DNA of 64,000 nucleotides from Ignavibacteriales bacterium. Its GTDB lineage: Bacteria; Bacteroidota; Ignavibacteria; Ignavibacteriales; Ignavibacteriaceae. A program made the translations under genes and the position numbers. The stretch lies in NCBI GenBank assembly GCA_015709675.1, contig CP054182.1:558001-622000 (forward strand). The letters are read 5' to 3'. The notes under the pieces were generated by a model. It ran no database searches, was not told the origin of the DNA, and saw nothing but the letters and a program-made list of their open reading frames with translations. Each line of letters starts with the position of its first letter. Position 1 is the stretch's first letter. Shown here piece after piece: positions 62,997 through 64,000 of this stretch.

Positions 62997-64000
62997 TTAC
63001 TTCACTACAATATTCAGAATCTTCCCCTTCACAAAAATTTCCTTTACTATTTCTTTACCCGCGATGAACTTTGCCACGCGCTCGTCTGCTTTTGATACTG
63101 ATTTCACTTCTTCCTCAGCAGCATCTACAGCAAAGGGAATGGTTGCGCGCAGTTTTCCGTTTACCTGTACCGCATAAAGTATAGTATCCTCAGCAATGGC
63201 ACTCTCGTCCACCTGAGACCAAACCGGTTTCTGGAATAAAGAAGTATCATTGCCGATCATTGCCCATGCTTCCTCCCCAAAATGCGGAGCAAGGGGAGCC
63301 AGCATCTGTATATACCGCTCAAGTGTGTATTTGCGCAGTTCCGGTGATACTCCGCCGAGCGCTTCTTTGATCTCGTTCAGCAGTTCCATTAAAGAAGCAA
63401 TTGCCGTGTTAAACCGGAAGTGCTCAAGCTCAACTTCATATTTTTTAAGAGTCTGGTTCAGCTTGCGGTATATATTCTTTTCAGTCCCCTGAAGCTGTGT
63501 TATATCAAACTTAGCCGGAGCTGATATACTCTTAACTGAATCAGCGTGTTCGGAGACCATGTCAAACGAACGCTGCAGGAACCGGTCGGTACCGGTTATG
63601 CCTTTGTCGCTCCAGTCGCCTCCCATATCGTAGGGACCCATGAACATCAGATACATTCTGAAAACATCAGAGCCGTATTTCACGATGAACTCATCCGGGT
63701 TCACCACGTTCCCTTTGGACTTTGACATTTTCGCGCCGTTATTGGTAATGGTTCCCTGATGCCGCAGCGTCTGGAACGGCTCATCGGAATTAGTCATCCC
63801 GATATCACGCAAAAACTTATGAATGAATCGGGCATACAGCAGATGCATGGTTGCATGCTCTGCTCCGCCGACATACATATCAACCGGAGCCCATTTGTTG
63901 CCAAGCTCCGTGTTAAATGCCTTATCTGAAAACTTCGGATCAAGATAGCGGAAGTAATACCAGGAGGAATCCACAAAAGTATCCATGGTATCCGGATCGC
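62997..64000 (-). CDS. leuS: Leucyl-tRNA synthetase, C-terminal part (truncated by window edge)
   Basis: The frame is open to the window's last base, so the N-terminal catalytic half lies beyond 64000. The visible ~334 residues begin DPDTMDTFVDSSWYYFRYLD, include the class I signature KMSKS (in NGAKMSKSKGNVVNPDEF), the anticodon-binding helices and the C-terminal domain ending KGKILNIVVK. Charges tRNA-Leu. Nothing unusual in the part seen. Confidence 0.96.
   Translation of the reverse strand, partial: DPDTMDTFVDSSWYYFRYLDPKFSDKAFNTELGNKWAPVDMYVGGAEHATMHLLYARFIHKFLRDIGMTNSDEPFQTLRHQGTITNNGAKMSKSKGNVVNPDEFIVKYGSDVFRMYLMFMGPYDMGGDWSDKGITGTDRFLQRSFDMVSEHADSVKSISAPAKFDITQLQGTEKNIYRKLNQTLKKYEVELEHFRFNTAIASLMELLNEIKEALGGVSPELRKYTLERYIQMLAPLAPHFGEEAWAMIGNDTSLFQKPVWSQVDESAIAEDTILYAVQVNGKLRATIPFAVDAAEEEVKSVSKADERVAKFIAGKEIVKEIFVKGKILNIVVK

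Overview
The window looks like part of a Bacteroidota/Chlorobiota-group chromosome, most probably Ignavibacteria (inference). Three signs support this. Six secreted proteins end in a type IX secretion (T9SS) sorting module with the motif YPNPFNP. Several genes are preceded by boxes fitting the group's TAnnTTTG -7 element. Lipid A/Kdo genes and an OprB-type porin indicate an outer membrane. Composition is moderate in GC, start codons include TTG and GTG, and intergenic spaces are full of dispersed short repeats. No tRNA, rRNA or CRISPR array was recognised.

Layout. 1-620: 3' end of uvrA. 656-1573: a REP-associated transposase (RAYT) remnant with palindromic repeat arrays on both sides and inside it. 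1598-7918 (minus): a secreted alpha/beta hydrolase, a PhoD-like phosphatase and an M14 carboxypeptidase, the last two with T9SS tails. 8090-15301 (plus): membrane protein, D-Ala-D-Ala dipeptidase, T9SS surface protein, second PhoD-like enzyme, parvulin-type foldase. 15318-18461: copper cassette (HMA-AraC regulator, CopZ, CopA) closed by a hairpin. 18877-20815: GxxExxY protein, methyltransferase, DUF5655 protein. 20930-27251: tkt, a tiny Cys-rich ORF, an RNase H-like protein, hflX, an aromatic amino acid ammonia-lyase and a DUF1579 protein. 27379-31150: small membrane protein, glgA, lipoprotein, porin. 31561-38987: mfd, an unrecognised AT-richer gene, lpdA, serS. 39344-42323: a RecQ-helicase/phosphoribosyltransferase fusion next to a DprA-like protein, a candidate defence pair. 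42532-46124: epimerase, acyltransferase-like membrane protein, SDR, trpF. 46654-57101: three T9SS proteins interleaved with two tail-to-tail AAA_14/DUF4143 ATPases and a rhodanese. 57746-60003: heptosyltransferase and Kdo transferase. 60621-64000: TPR/cold-shock fusion, LURP-one-like protein, 3' part of leuS.

Most of the coding content is housekeeping (repair, translation, central carbon, envelope) mixed with cell-surface degradative enzymes. The accessory signals that stand out are: (i) the RAYT/REP family, with 18-bp units inside the transposase frame and 17-bp units outside it, plus a copy inside a secreted-protein gene; (ii) five direct repeats of exactly 32-bp period abutting a predicted promoter of a DUF4143 ATPase; (iii) the RecQ-PRTase/DprA-like pair; and (iv) a marked excess of TATATA inside genes, which is absent from the one gene that looks foreign. 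All functional statements come from reading motifs by eye; no database search was possible.
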